From NCBI GenBank assembly GCA_021828925.1, contig JAJZCT010000248.1, positions 1-5,781 on the forward strand: a stretch of DNA of 5,781 bases, read 5' to 3'. Positions 4,647 through 5,781 of the stretch are shown here, one piece after another. The stretch's first letter is position 1; each line of letters opens with the position of its first letter. The notes below the pieces were generated by a model that was not told the DNA's origin, did no database searches, and worked only from the letters and a program-made list of their open reading frames with translations. Source of the stretch: Planctomycetota bacterium. Its GTDB lineage: Bacteria > Planctomycetota > Phycisphaerae > WQYP01. The position numbers and the translations under genes were made by a program.

Positions 4647-5781
4647 TTACTTTCCATGCATCTTCAGCGGATTCGCCGGGCGCTGGTGGCTGTCTATGTA
4701 GGCTGCTACATCCCACGCCTGCTGCTCGGTGAGGCTGCCGGGTTTGTCAAATGGCATATTGAATTTAATAAAGGCTGCGGCCAGTTTAACCTTGGCCATC
4801 CCCGCGCCGGCATTGTATGATTCCCGACCCCATAGCGGTGGAAACTGATACACACCGTTACTCTTCGACCCCTGGCCCTCGGCCCCGTGACAGGCCATGC
4901 AACTGACCGTGAAGACCGTCTTGCCGCGCGCAGCGCTGGGCTTCAGCGGCGGCAGTTTGAGCAACTTATAGCCCCGTCCCGGCAGATTTACGCCCACCGC
5001 TTCGCCTTTGGCCAGCCACGCGCTGTAACTGATCAACGCAGTAACCACTTTGCCGTCTGCGGGCGGAGCCTTGCCATTCATGCTGAATTGAAAGCATTCT
5101 TGAATGCGCTTGGCGAATGTTACCACCTTCTTGGCCTTGGCTTGGTAACGCGGATACACCACATACGCCGCCCACAGTGGGGCGGAATACGCCTTGCGTC
5201 CCGCCTGAAGATGGCAATTCTCACAGTTTAACCCGTTCCCGACATACTTGGCCGCATACCCTTGCGTATCGTCAAATACGTTCTTGCCCAGTTTGATCGC
5301 CTGCCCCAGTTTGCCGCCCGGCATCGCCGGTTCCGGTCGCAGGGCAGCGGTTGGAGTCAACTTTGTGGCACCTTTGGGCGGGGCGGCTAGCGCATCGGCA
5401 AAAATTACCGTGCTGCCGGAACCGCCTTCTTGCGGCGCTTGTTGCCGCGCCACATTCGCCGCCACCGGCTTAAAGCCATAATGCGCAAAAATGGCCTGGG
5501 CGGCGGCGCTCTTGAGAAATGCCAGCCACTGTAGTGCCGCGCGGCGGTGCCGGGCATTTTTTACGACCGCCCCGGCGTACACTGCGGTCGTGTTGTATTT
5601 GGCGGGAATCGAAACATCCGCAATCGGATGGCCGATCTGCTCCTGGAAAATCGCTTCCGATTTCCACGTCACGCCCGCATCCGCCAGACCCTGCATTAAA
5701 TACAGCGGTGTCTGCCGATGGTGAATATGGGTCAGAATGGTCTGGCCGTTGTTCACCTTGGTGTGATACACCATCCGTTCC
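4647..5781 (-). CDS. Fusion of molybdate-type solute-binding domain and TsdA-like dihaem cytochrome c (partial, 5' end missing)
   Basis: The frame is open through the right edge, and the methionine at 5774 falls inside a conserved domain, so the true start and any signal peptide lie outside. 377 residues are present (numbered from that methionine). Residues 1-103 are the C-terminal part of a ModA/SBP_bac_11-type binding protein, with HHRQTPLYLMQGLADAGVTW, IGHPIADVSIP, NTTAVYAGAVV and the end IFAHYGFKP. An Ala/Pro-rich linker (about 104-150) leads into a COG3258/TsdA-type cytochrome: GNGLNCENCH with haem-1 cysteines 184 and 187 and His188, RIQECFQFSMNGK with Cys227 where TsdA has its unusual axial cysteine ligand, then CMACH with cysteines 292 and 295 and His296, and FNMPF with Met340, a possible haem-2 ligand. 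It ends with AWDVAAYIDSHQRP as TsdA-like proteins do. It should be periplasmic and transfer electrons; thiosulfate oxidation or tetrathionate reduction is possible but unproven. No frameshift separates the domains. Confidence 0.87.
   Translation of the reverse strand, partial: ERMVYHTKVNNGQTILTHIHHRQTPLYLMQGLADAGVTWKSEAIFQEQIGHPIADVSIPAKYNTTAVYAGAVVKNARHRRAALQWLAFLKSAAAQAIFAHYGFKPVAANVARQQAPQEGGSGSTVIFADALAAPPKGATKLTPTAALRPEPAMPGGKLGQAIKLGKNVFDDTQGYAAKYVGNGLNCENCHLQAGRKAYSAPLWAAYVVYPRYQAKAKKVVTFAKRIQECFQFSMNGKAPPADGKVVTALISYSAWLAKGEAVGVNLPGRGYKLLKLPPLKPSAARGKTVFTVSCMACHGAEGQGSKSNGVYQFPPLWGRESYNAGAGMAKVKLAAAFIKFNMPFDKPGSLTEQQAWDVAAYIDSHQRPANPLKMHGK

Noticed and set aside
4318..4716. Minus-strand 132-codon frame in the gap after the cytochrome gene.
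   Set aside because: It begins inside the cytochrome coding region in another frame, contains the 7-bp and 9-bp repeats, and has no family-like motif.

Overview
The window looks like bacterial chromosome of moderate GC, roughly half or slightly above, with mixed strand use and no rRNA, tRNA or CRISPR array visible. The leuB sequence type, the fusion of a solute-binding domain to a cytochrome, and the degenerate short-period repeats between genes fit an environmental Gram-negative, perhaps Verrucomicrobiota (Limisphaerales-like) or another PVC-group member. This is a recollection-level inference, not a demonstrated assignment.

Layout, left to right. (1) 1-806, minus strand: a phage gp6-like head-tail connector gene that runs off the left edge, with an extra beta-rich domain inserted in its second half. 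(2) 807-1018: a short divergent region with a weak candidate promoter and a ribosome binding site for leuB. (3) 1019-2092, plus strand: leuB, a complete 3-isopropylmalate dehydrogenase gene standing alone rather than in a leuCDB operon. (4) 2108-4092, minus strand: a two-gene RloA-RloB cassette, made of an ABC/SMC-like ATPase and a small Toprim-like partner. The genes overlap by ATGA, so the pair is probably one transcript. It is a defence-type module related to AbiL. (5) 4093-4646: a 554-bp gap. It holds an AT-rich stretch with a well-formed minus-strand promoter (TTGCAA, 17 bp, TATTAT) and three TTGCAA-centred elements, one at the centre of a dyad. A patch of 7-bp and 9-bp periodic repeats follows. 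(6) 4647-5781, minus strand: the 3' part of a gene that fuses a molybdate-type solute-binding domain to a TsdA-like dihaem cytochrome c. Its beginning lies beyond the right edge.

The genes do not form one pathway. leuB is housekeeping leucine biosynthesis. The cytochrome fusion is periplasmic electron transfer, possibly linked to sulfur or oxyanion metabolism. The phage connector and RloAB are accessory genes on either side of leuB, so this may be a spot that collects mobile or defence DNA. The most interesting items are the RloAB cassette with its operator-like upstream region, the solute-binding/cytochrome fusion, and the phage gene with an inserted domain cut off next to leuB.
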